Shown piece after piece: positions 8,387-17,099 of a DNA stretch of 39,162 nucleotides. Below the pieces are notes generated by a model. That model was not told the DNA's origin, did no database searches, and was given only the letters and a program-made list of their open reading frames with translations. The translations under genes and the position numbers were made by a program. Location: NCBI GenBank assembly GCA_051658525.1, contig JBOFMT010000127.1, positions 1 to 39,162 of the forward strand, written 5' to 3'. Every line of letters begins with the position of its first letter. Position 1 is the stretch's first letter. This DNA comes from JBOFMT01 sp051658525 (GTDB lineage Bacteria; Bacillota_I; Bacilli_A; Erysipelotrichales; Erysipelotrichaceae).

Positions 8387-8416
8387 CAAAAAAACGACCA
8401 ATCTTGGATCGGTCGT
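8387..8416 (-). terminator. nifJ terminator
   Basis: Minus-strand arms ACGACCGATC (8407-8416) and GATTGGTCGT (8394-8403) with one G-T wobble and a CAA loop, followed by an uninterrupted T run (8387-8393). It begins about 22 bases after the nifJ stop. Confidence 0.9.
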
Positions 8417-8437
8417 TTTTTGTTTTGCTCAGTAAGA

Positions 8438-11400
8438 CTAGTCTTCTGTAGCCAAACGCTCTAAACGTTTGAAACGTTTTTGAGCATCTGTTCTTGTTTT
8501 TTCTAACAATGTATAAGCTGTTTCCCCTTGAATTTTAGGTAACATGCTATAACGTGTTTCGCTCATTACAAAGTCATTGAACAATTCGAATTTTGGATCT
8601 TTTTTATCGATTGTTAATGGTTGTTCTTTGCGTGGATCGAAACGGTACAATGGCCAGTATCCACATTCAACCGCTTTTTTCTGCGTTGTTTGGTGGTTCA
8701 TCAATCCGCCTTTGATACCATGTTCAATACATGGAGAGTAAGCCAAGATTAGTGATGGTCCATCATAGCTTTCTGCTTCTTTGATGGCTTTTAATGTTTG
8801 GTTACGGTTTGCTCCCATTGCAATTGATGCAACGTAAACGTGTCCATAAGCCATAACGATTTGTCCCAAATCTTTTTTCGCTGTTGGTTTACCACCAGCT
8901 GCAAACTTCGCGATAGACGCTGCTTGAGAAGATTTAGAAGATTGTCCACCCGTATTTGAGTAAACTTCTGTATCTAGAACTAGAACATTAACGTTCAATT
9001 GGTTTGCCATAACATGGTCTAATCCACCGTAACCGATGTCATAAGCCCATCCATCTCCACCAACGATCCATACAGATTTAGATACTAAATCGCGTTTCAT
9101 TGCTAACAATTCTTTCGCTTCTGTGTTGCTTGTTGCTTCTAATCCAGCAACGATTGCATCATAGATTTCACGTTCTAATTCACGGTTTCCGTGATTTTCG
9201 ATGTATTGTTCAAACAATGCTTTCAATTCAGGCTCAACAGTATCTTTTGTCGTTTCCATGATTTCAAGGATACGAGCAGTTTTGAAGTTTTGTGCCAATG
9301 CCATTCCATAACCGAATTCAGCATTGTCTTCAAACAATGAGTTTGCCCAAGCAACACCTTCTCCATTTTCGTCAGTAACGAATGGTGTAGAAGGAGTAGA
9401 AGCACAGTAAATAGAAGAACATCCAGTTGCATTGGCAACTAACATGTCACGTCCATAAAGCTGTGATACCAATTTGTAGTAAGGTGTTTCTCCACATCCT
9501 GGACAAGCACCAGATACTTCAAAGTAAGGTTTCAAGAATTGAGAACCTTTAACTGTATCTGTAGAGAAGAACTCTGATTTGTATGTTGTTTCTTTGTATA
9601 GGTAGTTTGCAAGTGGAGCTTCGTGCAATTGTGCATTTACATCCACCATTGAAAGAGCTTTGTTTCCAGCTTTTCCTGGACACTCAACCACACACAAGCC
9701 ACATCCAACACAGTTGTCAGGTGAAACTTGTACACGGTATTTCATACCAGCTACATCTTTACCAATTGCATCAATTGTTTTGAATTCCATTGGTGCATTT
9801 GCAATTTCTTCTTCGTTCAACAAGTGTGTACGAATTGTCGCATGAGGACAAACGAAACTACAGAATCCACATTGGATACAGTTTTCTTCGTGCCATTCTG
9901 GTACAGAAACAGCAATCGTACGGTGTTCATTGAACGAAACATTGTTTCTCATAGAACCGTCTAATAAGCCATTTTTTGTGAAGGCAGATACTGGTAAGTC
10001 ATACCCTTCTAGTGAGTTGATTGCCATTACTTGCTCATCGAAGTACTCGTCTCCTGTAAGGGTACGTGTATTTGTGTATTCCAAGTTAGCCCATTCTGGG
10101 TTTACTGCAACTTCAACCAATCCATCTTTACCAGAGTCGATTGCGTTATAGTTTGCTTGTACTACATCATCACCTTTTTTACCATATGATTTTTTAGCAG
10201 CAGTTTTCATGTAGTCTACAGCTTCCGCATAAGGCATAATTTGTTCGTTCAATGCAAAGAATGCAGATTGAAGAATTGTATTTGTACGACGACCCATTCC
10301 AATACGTTCTGCAATTTCAGTCGCATCGATAATGAAGAATTTAACATTCTTTTGTGCCAATTGTACTTTTACACGATTTGGTAAGTGTTTTTCGATATCT
10401 TCAACTTTGAATGTTGTATTCAACAAGAACGTACCACCATCTTTGATGTTACGAAGCATATCGTATTTCAACAAGTAAGAATCCAATGAACAAGAAATAA
10501 AGTCTGCATCCGCAATATAGTATGTTGAACGGATTGGAGTTTTACCAAAGCGTAAGTGAGAACGAGTTGCTCCACCAGCTTTTTTAGAATCGTATGCAAA
10601 GTAAGCTTGTGCATACATATCTGTGTTATCACCGATGATTTTGATAGCATTTTTATTTGCAGATACTGTACCATCACTTCCTAAACCGTAGAACAAGCAG
10701 CTAGTATAGTCTGCATCTACTGAGAATTTAGTTTCAGGCAATGACAAGTGTGTCACGTCATCGTTGATCCCAACTGTGAAACCTGTGAAACGGTTATCAC
10801 CAGCTAAGTGATCAAATACAGCTTTCACGTGGCTTGGTTGTGTATCTTTTGAAGAAAGACCGTAACGTCCACCGATGATTTCAATATTTGTATCTTTAAG
10901 TGCATTCAACACGTCTAAGTAAAGAGGCTCAGCAGAACCCATTTCTTTCGTACGGTCTAATACAGCAATACGTTTTACCGAAGTTGGTAATACGTTTGTT
11001 AAGTATTTTGTAGAGAATGGACGATATAAGTGAACTTTGATCATCCCAACTTTTTTCCCTTGTTTTGTCAAGGTATCGATTACTTCTTTCGCAGTTTCTG
11101 TTACAGAACCCATTGCAATGATTACTTCTTCTGCATCAGCAGCTCCGTAATATGTAAATGGTTTGTATTCGCGTCCAGTTTCTTTTGAAATTTCATCTAA
11201 ATAATTTGCAACGATGTCAGCCACACCGTCGAAATGTGTATTTTGAGCTTCGCGTCCTTGGAAGTAAATATCATCGTTTTCCGCACCACCACGAGTTACT
11301 GGGTTTGTGTGAGGATTTAATCCACGTTGACGGAATGCTTCCAAAGCATCACGATCGATCAAACGATCAAAAACAGAATAATCCATTACTTCTACTTTTT

Positions 11401-11941
11401 GAATTTCGTGAGAAGTACGGAATCCGTCGAAGAAGTGAATGAATGGTACACTTGCTTTGATTGAAGCTAAATGCGCAACCCCAGCCAAGTCCATTGCTTC
11501 TTGTACAGAGTGAGATGCCAACATTGGAATCCCTGTTTGTCTTACTGCATAAATATCTTGGTGATCTCCAAAGATGGACAATGCACGTGTCGCTAATGAA
11601 CGTGCAGATACGTGAATAACACCTGGTAACAATTCCCCAACCATTTTATAAATGTTTGGAATCATCAACAATAAACCTTGTGATGCTGTAAATGTTGTTG
11701 CCAACGCTCCAGATTGTAAAGCACCATGAACGGCACCAGCAGCACCTGCTTCTGATTGCATTTCTGCTACTTTAACAACGGTATTAAATAAGTTACGACG
11801 ACCTGCTGATGCCCAAGCATCAACAACTTCAGCCATCGTACTAGATGGTGTAATTGGATAAATTCCAGTTACTTCGGTAAACGCATACGCACAGTGTGCA
11901 GCTGCGTTATTCCCATCCATAGACATAAACTGTTTAGTCAT
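8438..11941 (-). CDS. nifJ: Pyruvate:ferredoxin (flavodoxin) oxidoreductase
   Basis: A 1167-residue single-chain PFOR, the usual length. Order: N-terminal pyrimidine-binding/transketolase-like domain (YPITPSSTMAE near 30), central and gamma domains, two 4Fe-4S motifs (CIQCGFCSFVCP near 685 and CVGCGLCVVECP near 742), then the thiamine-diphosphate domain (GGDGWAYDIGYGG near 960 and LDTEVYSNTGGQ). It converts pyruvate plus CoA to acetyl-CoA, CO2 and reduced ferredoxin and is oxygen-sensitive, which marks an anaerobe. The ATG has AAGGAGG about 7 bases upstream. It is transcribed alone, with a TATAAT -10 upstream and a strong terminator downstream. With adhE nearby it supplies acetyl-CoA for ethanol formation. 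Confidence 0.97.
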   Translation of the reverse strand: MTKQFMSMDGNNAAAHCAYAFTEVTGIYPITPSSTMAEVVDAWASAGRRNLFNTVVKVAEMQSEAGAAGAVHGALQSGALATTFTASQGLLLMIPNIYKMVGELLPGVIHVSARSLATRALSIFGDHQDIYAVRQTGIPMLASHSVQEAMDLAGVAHLASIKASVPFIHFFDGFRTSHEIQKVEVMDYSVFDRLIDRDALEAFRQRGLNPHTNPVTRGGAENDDIYFQGREAQNTHFDGVADIVANYLDEISKETGREYKPFTYYGAADAEEVIIAMGSVTETAKEVIDTLTKQGKKVGMIKVHLYRPFSTKYLTNVLPTSVKRIAVLDRTKEMGSAEPLYLDVLNALKDTNIEIIGGRYGLSSKDTQPSHVKAVFDHLAGDNRFTGFTVGINDDVTHLSLPETKFSVDADYTSCLFYGLGSDGTVSANKNAIKIIGDNTDMYAQAYFAYDSKKAGGATRSHLRFGKTPIRSTYYIADADFISCSLDSYLLKYDMLRNIKDGGTFLLNTTFKVEDIEKHLPNRVKVQLAQKNVKFFIIDATEIAERIGMGRRTNTILQSAFFALNEQIMPYAEAVDYMKTAAKKSYGKKGDDVVQANYNAIDSGKDGLVEVAVNPEWANLEYTNTRTLTGDEYFDEQVMAINSLEGYDLPVSAFTKNGLLDGSMRNNVSFNEHRTIAVSVPEWHEENCIQCGFCSFVCPHATIRTHLLNEEEIANAPMEFKTIDAIGKDVAGMKYRVQVSPDNCVGCGLCVVECPGKAGNKALSMVDVNAQLHEAPLANYLYKETTYKSEFFSTDTVKGSQFLKPYFEVSGACPGCGETPYYKLVSQLYGRDMLVANATGCSSIYCASTPSTPFVTDENGEGVAWANSLFEDNAEFGYGMALAQNFKTARILEIMETTKDTVEPELKALFEQYIENHGNRELEREIYDAIVAGLEATSNTEAKELLAMKRDLVSKSVWIVGGDGWAYDIGYGGLDHVMANQLNVNVLVLDTEVYSNTGGQSSKSSQAASIAKFAAGGKPTAKKDLGQIVMAYGHVYVASIAMGANRNQTLKAIKEAESYDGPSLILAYSPCIEHGIKGGLMNHQTTQKKAVECGYWPLYRFDPRKEQPLTIDKKDPKFELFNDFVMSETRYSMLPKIQGETAYTLLEKTRTDAQKRFKRLERLATED

Positions 11942-11970
11942 ATATTTCCTCCTTGCACGGTTACTCCATT

Positions 11971-11976
11971 ATTATA
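11971..11976 (-). promoter_or_regulatory. nifJ promoter -10
   Basis: A perfect minus-strand TATAAT about 30 bases upstream of the nifJ ATG; the -35 region (GTGGTA at 17 bases) is weak. Confidence 0.5.
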
Positions 11977-12079
11977 TAACAAAAACATATTTTTACCACT
12001 CTTTTATCATGAACTTGCGTTTTTTTCTAGAAGAAACAACTAATTTTGCAATACTCAATTTCATCGATAAACAAAGCAT

Positions 12080-12093
12080 TGTAAGCGTTTAGC
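12080..12093. promoter_or_regulatory. Imperfect cre-like site upstream of nifJ
   Basis: Read on the minus strand, GCTAAACGCTTACA agrees with TGWAANCGNTNWCA at 12 of 14 positions, with an intact CG core. It lies about 100 bases upstream of the nifJ promoter -10. Weaker than the adhE site. Confidence 0.3.
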
Positions 12094-12103
12094 AAACAAA
12101 AAG

Positions 12104-12130
12104 AAAAAGAAGCTCGACGCATCGAACTTC
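12104..12130 (-). terminator. Terminator of the methyltransferase-popT operon
   Basis: Minus-strand GAAGTTCGA (12122-12130) and TCGAGCTTC (12109-12117) form a nine-pair stem with one wobble around TGCG, followed by TTTTT and further T-rich sequence. Confidence 0.75.
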
Positions 12131-12201
12131 CCATAATAAAAACATAAAGTTTTCAACAAAAAAACTTGTTCATTTTTTCACTTGTAATCGTTTGCTTTTT
12201 T

Positions 12202-13041
12202 TTAAGCTAATTTCTCAAGAAGTAGGACCATGGCTCCACCAACTACAAAGGCAAGCGCAGACATCAGCACAACATTCATGGAATAAGTAACCAAAGGAAT
12301 CAACACAAAACTACTCGCCACCACAAGCCCTAAAATCAAAGAGAGCGTTGCCATACGTGTTGTTTCGTTTTTCTCCAATAAGAATTTTGTAATTTTAGCA
12401 CTTAGTACAATTCCCATTAGGATTCCAATACCCATTACACACAAAGGAATGAGTACCGTAGATTCAAAACTGGTAACATTAGCCAAATATCCTTTAAAGA
12501 TATGGTACTTCCCAATAATGAGCAATACCATAGAACCACTTACCCCTGGCAATAGCATGGTAAATCCAGCTACAATTCCCACTAGGAACATCTCTAACAA
12601 TAACACCATCGATACGTCTGGGAATACGGTTAAGCTAGAATCAGTAGCTCCTGGATTAAAGTAACTAATTCCAAAAATCACTAACATCCCTATAAAGAAA
12701 GGCAATAAACGAATGCGATCATTACGGATTTCCTTCTTTAAAAATACCGGAATCGAGCAGGCTACCATACCAATAAACCACCACATTGTTTCCACTTCAT
12801 AATTCGCAAATAAAAATTCGATTACTTTGGCAAATCCTACCAATCCAATGATAGCTCCTAGTAAGATTTTACCTAAGAAGATTAGTTCTTCCATTCGATT
12901 TGGATTATGTACCTTAAATACTCCTGCGATGGATTCCATGATCTTATTGAACATTCCCATCACAACCATCATCGTTCCCCCACTTACGCCTGGAATGATG
13001 TTTGCAATCCCAATTGCAATTCCACTAATGATTGTTTTCAC
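12202..13041 (-). CDS. DUF368 / PopT-type undecaprenyl-phosphate translocase
   Basis: A 279-residue polytopic membrane protein of the DUF368 family. Diagnostic segments are IGIANIIPGVSGGTMMVVMG at the N-terminus and the second copy GFTMLLPGVSGSMVLLIIGKY near 165, an internal duplication typical of the family. DUF368 proteins (PopT) return undecaprenyl phosphate, the carrier for peptidoglycan and teichoic-acid precursors, to the inner membrane face. The start codon is GTG 13039-13041 inside GTGA, overlapping the stop of the upstream methyltransferase by 4 bases, with AAAGGAG about 10 bases upstream. This overlap predicts translational coupling. Family is certain; the substrate is taken from studied homologues. 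Confidence 0.9.
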   Translation of the reverse strand: MKTIISGIAIGIANIIPGVSGGTMMVVMGMFNKIMESIAGVFKVHNPNRMEELIFLGKILLGAIIGLVGFAKVIEFLFANYEVETMWWFIGMVACSIPVFLKKEIRNDRIRLLPFFIGMLVIFGISYFNPGATDSSLTVFPDVSMVLLLEMFLVGIVAGFTMLLPGVSGSMVLLIIGKYHIFKGYLANVTSFESTVLIPLCVMGIGILMGIVLSAKITKFLLEKNETTRMATLSLILGLVVASSFVLIPLVTYSMNVVLMSALAFVVGGAMVLLLEKLA

Positions 13042-14189
13042 GCTTTCTTTTCTCCTTTTAATAATTGATATAACGTAGAAGATACTTGTAAATCTTCCAA
13101 TAGTGCTTCCACTGCTTGCGTATTTGCAGCTTTTGCTTGTTTACTATCTTGAATCGCTCGAATCAAGATATTTTTTGGGCTGTGTGCTAGTTCAATAAAT
13201 TCTAACATTTGCACCCGATACCCCTCATCCTCCAATAATGCACCACGTAGTGCATCGGTTGTCAAGGCTGCCATACGCTCTTTGATGAGTCCATATTTAT
13301 GGTACAGAGGCTGACTTTTACTTTCATAGGTTGCATTAAACTCATGTTGGCAACATGGTACTGAAAAAATCATCTTCGCATTCCAACGGATGGCATTAAA
13401 CAAGGCGTGATCGGTTGCCGTATCACATGCATGCAAGGAAATTACCATATCTACAGCAAATGGAGCTTGATAACCTGCGATATCTCCCAAAGCAAAATGT
13501 AGATGCTCATATCCATATTTCTTTGCTATTTCATCGCAATTCTCAATGACGTCTTTTTTTAAATCCAAGCCAATCATTTCAACCGAAATATTTTTTACTT
13601 CCGTTAAATAGTAATAGAGGATAAAGGTCAAATAGGATTTCCCACACCCAAAATCAATGATATTCAAATGCGTAATACTATCATCCAGTGCATCCTCTAT
13701 CATCTCAACAAAACGATTGATCTGTTTGAATTTATCATAATGTGAGGTATGAATCTTCCCATCTTCTGAAAAGATACCCAAATCTACAAACGCTGGTATT
13801 TGCATTCCTTCCGTTAACAAATACTGTTTTTTACGATTGTGAGAGAATTGAATTGGTTTCGCTGTTTTCATCGCCTTGCGACTCACATGACATTTATCAA
13901 CCTTATTACATTTGATTACAACTTGTTCCTGCTCGCAAGTAACATCCATCTGTTTAAAATCCTGTACAAGTGTTAGTAAAATTTCCAATAAGGCTTCTGC
14001 ATCTACATTTTGATGAAAAGCTTGCGTTACGCTAAAGCGTTCCACTTGGTATAAATACGAACCTTTGATGCTAATTGGTCGCACCACAACCTTTTGTAAT
14101 TCCTGTGTCTTTTTTCGCTTATTTGACACCACAAGCTTAATCAACTGTTCATTGATAAGCTCGCTTAAAACACGATTTAGTTCTTTCAT
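13038..14189 (-). CDS. Class I SAM-dependent methyltransferase (Methyltransf_32-type)
   Basis: A 383-residue protein from ATG 14187-14189. A poorly conserved N-terminal half (about 170 residues) precedes a Rossmann methyltransferase domain with the SAM motif IIDFGCGKSYLTF near 176-190, an acidic motif II (MIGLDLKKDVI) and VISLHACDTATDHAL. The HACDTATD signature fits PF13679-type methyltransferases, probably acting on RNA or protein; the target is unknown. A longer start at 14237 is open, but it would place the coding start upstream of an excellent extended -10 (14209-14214), and the shorter start has AAGGTGAT a few bases upstream. It is first in a two-gene operon with the DUF368 gene. Confidence 0.82.
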   Translation of the reverse strand: MKELNRVLSELINEQLIKLVVSNKRKKTQELQKVVVRPISIKGSYLYQVERFSVTQAFHQNVDAEALLEILLTLVQDFKQMDVTCEQEQVVIKCNKVDKCHVSRKAMKTAKPIQFSHNRKKQYLLTEGMQIPAFVDLGIFSEDGKIHTSHYDKFKQINRFVEMIEDALDDSITHLNIIDFGCGKSYLTFILYYYLTEVKNISVEMIGLDLKKDVIENCDEIAKKYGYEHLHFALGDIAGYQAPFAVDMVISLHACDTATDHALFNAIRWNAKMIFSVPCCQHEFNATYESKSQPLYHKYGLIKERMAALTTDALRGALLEDEGYRVQMLEFIELAHSPKNILIRAIQDSKQAKAANTQAVEALLEDLQVSSTLYQLLKGEKKA

Positions 14190-14208
14190 AATATCACCTT
14201 CAAAGGCT

Positions 14209-14217
14209 ATTATAGCA
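14209..14217 (-). promoter_or_regulatory. Extended -10 promoter of the methyltransferase-popT operon
   Basis: Minus strand TGCTATAAT: a perfect TATAAT with TGN directly before it, 20 bases upstream of the preferred ATG. No clear -35. Confidence 0.65.
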
Positions 14218-14328
14218 TATCTTTTCAACTGAACCATAGTGCTGTAAGAAGTTCATTAAATTTAACACGTTCCTTACAATCCTAGCATTTCAATATCGAT
14301 TACAAAGATATTCAAATAACTTTTTTTT

Positions 14329-14337
14329 TGTTATACT
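14329..14337 (+). promoter_or_regulatory. Extended -10 promoter of panT-coaBC-coaX
   Basis: TGTTATACT (TGN plus TATACT) after a T9 stretch. It gives a transcribed leader of about 105 bases before panT. Confidence 0.6.
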
Positions 14338-14345
14338 AGATAGGA

Positions 14346-14439
14346 CGAAATATGATCGTGATCTGCTAGACACGAATCAAATGATTTCGCTCATACTGCA
14401 TTGTTTGCATATACATCGTATCTGATTACAGAACGAAAG
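14346..14439 (+). promoter_or_regulatory. Structured panT leader, possible switching RNA
   Basis: A hairpin at 14346-14389 combines CGAAAT/ATTTCG with inner TGAT/ATCA and CGTG/CACG pairs around a 10-base loop. A second stem, ATAC-TGCA...TGCA...GTAT, lies at 14393-14421. GAACGAAA (14431-14438), next to the ribosome site AGGAGGG (14441-14447), can also pair with TTTCGCTC (14385-14392), competing with the first hairpin. I do not recognise a known riboswitch class. Confidence 0.4.
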
Positions 14440-14451
14440 TAGGAGGGACTT

Positions 14452-15087
14452 ATGAAAAACAATCAAAAAACACTATTTTTAACTTTTTTATCTTTATTTA
14501 TCGCAATTGAATTTGTACTGATGTTTACACCATTAGGCTTTGTACCACTCGGTGTCATTCGTGCAACTACATTGCATATTCCAGTTATTATCGCTGCAAT
14601 CATCATGGGGAAAAAAGGTGGCGCAATCGTTGGATTTAGCTTTGGATTTGCAAGTTTTCTAATTAACACCTTACAACCAACCATCACATCTTTTGTATTT
14701 ACACCATTTTATAGTGTAGGGGATGTCTCTGGTAACTTTTACAGCTTAATCATTGCTTTTGTTCCTAGAATTTTACTAGGATTAGCTGCCTATTATCTAT
14801 TCAAACTTTTAAGCAAACGTTTACGCTTCTCAACAAGTGTTGCCATTACAGCCTTTCTTTCCACTTTACTACACACAATACTCGTACTTGGTGGAATCTA
14901 TGTCTTCTTTGGCCCACAATACGCTGCCGTGAAAGAATTGGCACTGCAATCACTCTTTGCTTTTTTAATGGGAATCGTCACAACAAACGGTATTATGGAA
15001 GCGTTCTTAGCTGCCTTTGTTTGTAGTGGTGTTTGTGTTGCCTTAAAACCATTTATCAAAAAATTAGGAGGAACTCTAAATGGATAA
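14452..15087 (+). CDS. panT: ECF transporter S component, pantothenate-type (PanT)
   Basis: A 211-residue membrane protein with about six spans. The patch LGVIRATTLHIPVIIAAIIMG followed by KKGGAIVGFSFG is typical of S components for pantothenate. Such proteins bind the vitamin and use a shared EcfAA'T energising module encoded elsewhere. The next two genes convert pantothenate to CoA precursors, which supports pantothenate as the substrate; its stop overlaps coaBC by 8 bases. The start has AGGAGGG a few bases upstream. Folate or another vitamin is a less likely alternative. Confidence 0.83.
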   Translation: MKNNQKTLFLTFLSLFIAIEFVLMFTPLGFVPLGVIRATTLHIPVIIAAIIMGKKGGAIVGFSFGFASFLINTLQPTITSFVFTPFYSVGDVSGNFYSLIIAFVPRILLGLAAYYLFKLLSKRLRFSTSVAITAFLSTLLHTILVLGGIYVFFGPQYAAVKELALQSLFAFLMGIVTTNGIMEAFLAAFVCSGVCVALKPFIKKLGGTLNG

Positions 15088-16264
15088 AAAATGTATTGTC
15101 GTCGGTGTTACCGGCGGCATTGCTGCATATAAAAGTGTACAACTTGTTAGTGATTTATTAAAGAAGGGCTATGATGTAGAAGTCGTAATGAGTAAAAACG
15201 CTTGCGAATTTATTCAACCATTAACCTTTTCTTCGCTAACAAAACACAATACCCTTGTCGATACGTTTGAGCGAACAACCGACTGGAGCGTAGAGCACAT
15301 TGCCTTGGCAAAACGTGCTGACTTATTTATCATTGCACCAGCTACTGCCAACATCATTGGCAAAATAGCAGGTGGTATTGCAGATGATTTTCTTTCCACA
15401 ACCGTTATGGCAGCCAAATGTCCGGTGATCATTGCACCAGCAATGAATACCAATATGTATGAAAATCCAATAGTTCAAGAAAATATAGATAAGTTAAAAC
15501 GCTTTGGCTATCATTTTGTAGAGCCAGAGACTGGTTTATTAGCTTGTGAAGATATCGGTAAAGGAAAACTCGCCAACATTCCTACCCTAATGGATGCTTG
15601 CGAATATTATCTTAGCGAAAAGCCCTTACTTGGAAAAAAAGTATTGATATCCGCTGGTCCAACCATTGAATATATCGATCCGGTACGTTTTATTTCCAAT
15701 CCAAGTACTGGAAAAATGGGTTATTCATTGGCGCGAGTTGCTCGTAATTTAGGTGCCGAGGTTACACTTGTTCACGGCCCAACGCAACTAGCTTTGATCC
15801 CATTCATCAAAGACATAGCAGTTACGAGTGCGCAAGAGATGTTTGAATATTTTAAGGTGGAAGCTGTTGCTTATGACTTCATCATCAAAACAGCTGCGGT
15901 TTCTGATTATCATGTTTCACAGGTGAGTGAACAAAAGCTGAAAAAGACATCGCAACCACTTACTTTAACACTGGAGGAAAACCCTGATATTTTAGCTTAC
16001 TTAGGGAAACACAAACAACCGCATCAAGTCCTATGTGGCTTTGCGATGGAAAGTGAACGCTTAGAAGAATATGCCGAAGCCAAACGGATCAAAAAAAGAG
16101 TGGATATGATAGTTGCAAATAATATCAAAGAAGCTGGAGCTGGCTTTGGTGTAGATACCAACCGTGTAACAATTTTAGATGGAGAGACTCATAAACTTCC
16201 TTTAGCTTCCAAAGAAGCTCTCGCTTATGAAATCTTGATGCGCATGTTGGAAAAATCAAAATAG
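15080..16264 (+). CDS. coaBC: Phosphopantothenoylcysteine decarboxylase/synthase
   Basis: A 394-residue bifunctional Dfp/CoaBC. The N-terminal FMN-dependent CoaC domain has GGIAAYKSVQLV and the substrate-binding PAMNTNMYENP near 120. The C-terminal CoaB domain has SAGPTIEYIDPVRFISNPST near 190-210 and a lysine-rich KLKK loop near 288. CoaB joins 4'-phosphopantothenate to cysteine using a nucleotide triphosphate; CoaC then decarboxylates the product to 4'-phosphopantetheine. The ATG lies within the end of panT, with AGGAGG upstream inside panT, so the two are coupled. coaX follows after 12 bases. Confidence 0.95.
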   Translation: MDKKCIVVGVTGGIAAYKSVQLVSDLLKKGYDVEVVMSKNACEFIQPLTFSSLTKHNTLVDTFERTTDWSVEHIALAKRADLFIIAPATANIIGKIAGGIADDFLSTTVMAAKCPVIIAPAMNTNMYENPIVQENIDKLKRFGYHFVEPETGLLACEDIGKGKLANIPTLMDACEYYLSEKPLLGKKVLISAGPTIEYIDPVRFISNPSTGKMGYSLARVARNLGAEVTLVHGPTQLALIPFIKDIAVTSAQEMFEYFKVEAVAYDFIIKTAAVSDYHVSQVSEQKLKKTSQPLTLTLEENPDILAYLGKHKQPHQVLCGFAMESERLEEYAEAKRIKKRVDMIVANNIKEAGAGFGVDTNRVTILDGETHKLPLASKEALAYEILMRMLEKSK

Positions 16265-16276
16265 AGGAGAATGTGT

Positions 16277-17041
16277 ATGCTAATTGCAATCGATATCGGA
16301 AATACGAATATTACTTTAGGTTTGTACGAACGTGATACTTTGATTGGTACCTTCCGTATGACTACAAAAATGCAACGTACCAGTGATGAATACGGTATTA
16401 TGTTATTAAATTTTATGACGAGTAAAAACGTCTTACCACAAGCGATTGATGATGTGATTATTTCGAGTGTAGTACCGAAAATCATGCATAGTTTCAACAA
16501 TTCCATTCGTAAATATTTTCAAAAAGAACCCATTATTGTAGGTCCTGGAATTAAAACGGGAATCGAAGTGAAAACCGAAAACCCGAAAAGTGTAGGAGCA
16601 GATAGAATCGTTGATTTGGTTGGAGCTTACTACACCTATAACCAAGCATGTTTGGTTATTGATTTTGGTACTGCAACTACCTTTGACTTTGTTGATGCAA
16701 ACGGGGTTTTTAGTTATGGTGTTACCGTACCAGGAATTGAAATCTCTGCACAGGCATTATGGAATAATGCTGCTAAGTTACCGGAAATTGAAATTAAGAA
16801 ACCAAAATCTATCCTCGCTCGTAATACCGTAACTAGTATGCAAGCTGGACTTGTTTATGGTTATATCGGTCAAACGGAATATATTATTGAGCAGTTTAGA
16901 AAAGAACTTAAGCAAGACTTTATCGTAGTGGCAACCGGTGGCTTAGGACGAATCATATCAGAGGCAACAAAAGTCATTGATGCTTATGATCCTAATCTTA
17001 CATTTACTGGATTGAAATGTATATACGACCGCAACAAGTAA
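16277..17041 (+). CDS. coaX: Type III pantothenate kinase
   Basis: A 254-residue ASKHA-fold kinase with the phosphate-binding DIGNTNITLGLY at the N-terminus, VGADRIVDLVGAY near 110 and VIDFGTATTFDFV near 128. It phosphorylates pantothenate with ATP, the first step of CoA synthesis, and type III enzymes are not feedback-inhibited by CoA. An ATG at 16271 is one base from GAGGAG and too close; ATG 16277 has GGAG seven bases upstream and matches the family start (MLIAIDIGNTN). Last gene of the operon, followed by a strong terminator. Confidence 0.95.
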   Translation: MLIAIDIGNTNITLGLYERDTLIGTFRMTTKMQRTSDEYGIMLLNFMTSKNVLPQAIDDVIISSVVPKIMHSFNNSIRKYFQKEPIIVGPGIKTGIEVKTENPKSVGADRIVDLVGAYYTYNQACLVIDFGTATTFDFVDANGVFSYGVTVPGIEISAQALWNNAAKLPEIEIKKPKSILARNTVTSMQAGLVYGYIGQTEYIIEQFRKELKQDFIVVATGGLGRIISEATKVIDAYDPNLTFTGLKCIYDRNK

Positions 17042-17052
17042 GCAGCAAATAC

Positions 17053-17090
17053 AAAGAGTGAGCACCTGATGGGAGCTCACTCTTTTCTTT
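17053..17090 (+). terminator. coaX terminator
   Basis: AAAGAGTGAGC (17053-17063) pairs perfectly with GCTCACTCTTT (17075-17085), then TTCTTT. On the minus strand it would also end the Cna-B gene (TTTGTA follows), so it may serve both convergent genes. Confidence 0.88.
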
Positions 17091-17099
17091 TATGTGTCG

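Noticed and set aside
9223..9438. Short open frames inside nifJ and adhE on either strand
   Set aside because: They lack ribosome sites and give biased, repetitive translations expected of shadow frames in highly expressed genes.
14190..14237. A 16-residue N-terminal extension of the methyltransferase
   Set aside because: The extended -10 TGCTATAAT lies inside it, and the shorter ATG has a better ribosome site.
14338..14451. A known THF or thiamine riboswitch before the ECF gene
   Set aside because: The conserved cores of these classes are not visible, and the downstream genes point to pantothenate rather than folate or thiamine.
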